From Patescibacteria group bacterium UBA6033 (lineage in GTDB: Bacteria; Patescibacteriota; Minisyncoccia; Phycocordibacterales; Phycocordibacteraceae), in NCBI GenBank assembly GCA_002429325.1, contig DIZH01000017.1, positions 1-20,560 on the forward strand: DNA of 20,560 bases. The letters are read 5' to 3'. Numbering within the stretch: position 1 is the stretch's first letter; every line of letters starts with the position of its first letter. Position numbers and translations under genes: made by a program. Positions 20,532 to 20,560 of this stretch are shown here, one piece after another. Under the pieces are notes generated by a model. It searched no databases, was not told the DNA's origin, and worked only from the letters and a program-made list of their open reading frames with translations.

Positions 20532-20560
20532 AAAACGCGGCGCCAGAGGCGCCGCGTTTT
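20532..20560. terminator. Perfect 13-bp intrinsic terminator after rarA
   Basis: AAAACGCGGCGCC, loop AGA and GGCGCCGCGTTTT form a GC-rich stem with A4 and T4 flanks. It is symmetric enough to act in both directions; the window ends within its T-run. Confidence 0.88.

Noticed and set aside
1..20560. CRISPR array, insertion sequence or prophage
   Set aside because: No regularly spaced repeats, no transposase, no phage structural genes; the Xer-type recombinase alone does not indicate a prophage.

Overview
The window looks like a chromosomal segment from a candidate-phyla-radiation (Patescibacteria), probably Parcubacteria-like, genome. The basis is inference: compact and mostly single-gene transcription units, short versions of core proteins, many small proteins without recognisable family, LysM/M23, cohesin-like and trypsin-like surface proteins, and tRNA genes without encoded CCA. 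No rRNA or other taxonomic marker is present, so the placement is tentative. UGA is a normal stop here (rsmA, the UvrD-type helicase and the 68-aa gene all end in TGA).

Layout. 1-1490: a secreted 118-aa protein (+), rsmA (-) and a divergent 97-aa protein (+). 1491-4900: UvrD/PcrA-type helicase (-), a promoter-hairpin leader, and a secreted LysM-LysM-M23 peptidase (+) without a normal start codon, followed by a structured repeat. 4901-9056: a leftward run of comM/yifB-type AAA protein, DksA/TraR-type regulator, a membrane protein, a NYN (LabA/DUF88) nuclease-fold protein and rpsO. 9256-11945: Xer-type recombinase (+), a kinase-fold-like protein (-) and exodeoxyribonuclease III (+). 11946-13926: a 517-nt intergenic region with a DnaA box, a terminator, a perfect parS palindrome and a 145-nt branched inverted repeat, then the CCA-adding enzyme (-), whose reading frame contains further parS-like sites. 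13927-17970: four tRNAs (Arg-UCG, Gly-GCC, Pro-UGG, Gly-UCC) interleaved with a 68-aa protein, a winged-helix regulator, YraN and a trypsin-like protease. 17971-20560: a cohesin-like surface protein split by one in-frame UGA, then rarA and a strong terminator.

Functional themes are genome maintenance (UvrD/PcrA, RarA, ExoIII, Xer, ComM, YraN), translation and tRNA maturation (RsmA, S15, tRNAs, CCA-adding enzyme, which is needed because no tRNA here encodes CCA) and the cell surface (M23 peptidase, S1 protease, cohesin-like protein).

The most unusual signals are these. (1) Three of the four tRNA genes are followed 92-185 nt downstream by a second copy of their own 3' end. Two of the intervening segments share a structured core whose hairpin stem covaries around an invariant loop. 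(2) Nine annotated genes plus one upstream ORF have TAnnnT exactly 6 nt before the start codon, as expected for leaderless mRNAs. (3) A cluster of parS-like sites lies in and beside cca. (4) A dispersed structured repeat has compensatory stem changes between copies. (5) A single UGA interrupts an otherwise open 460-codon frame, with a stem-loop just downstream.
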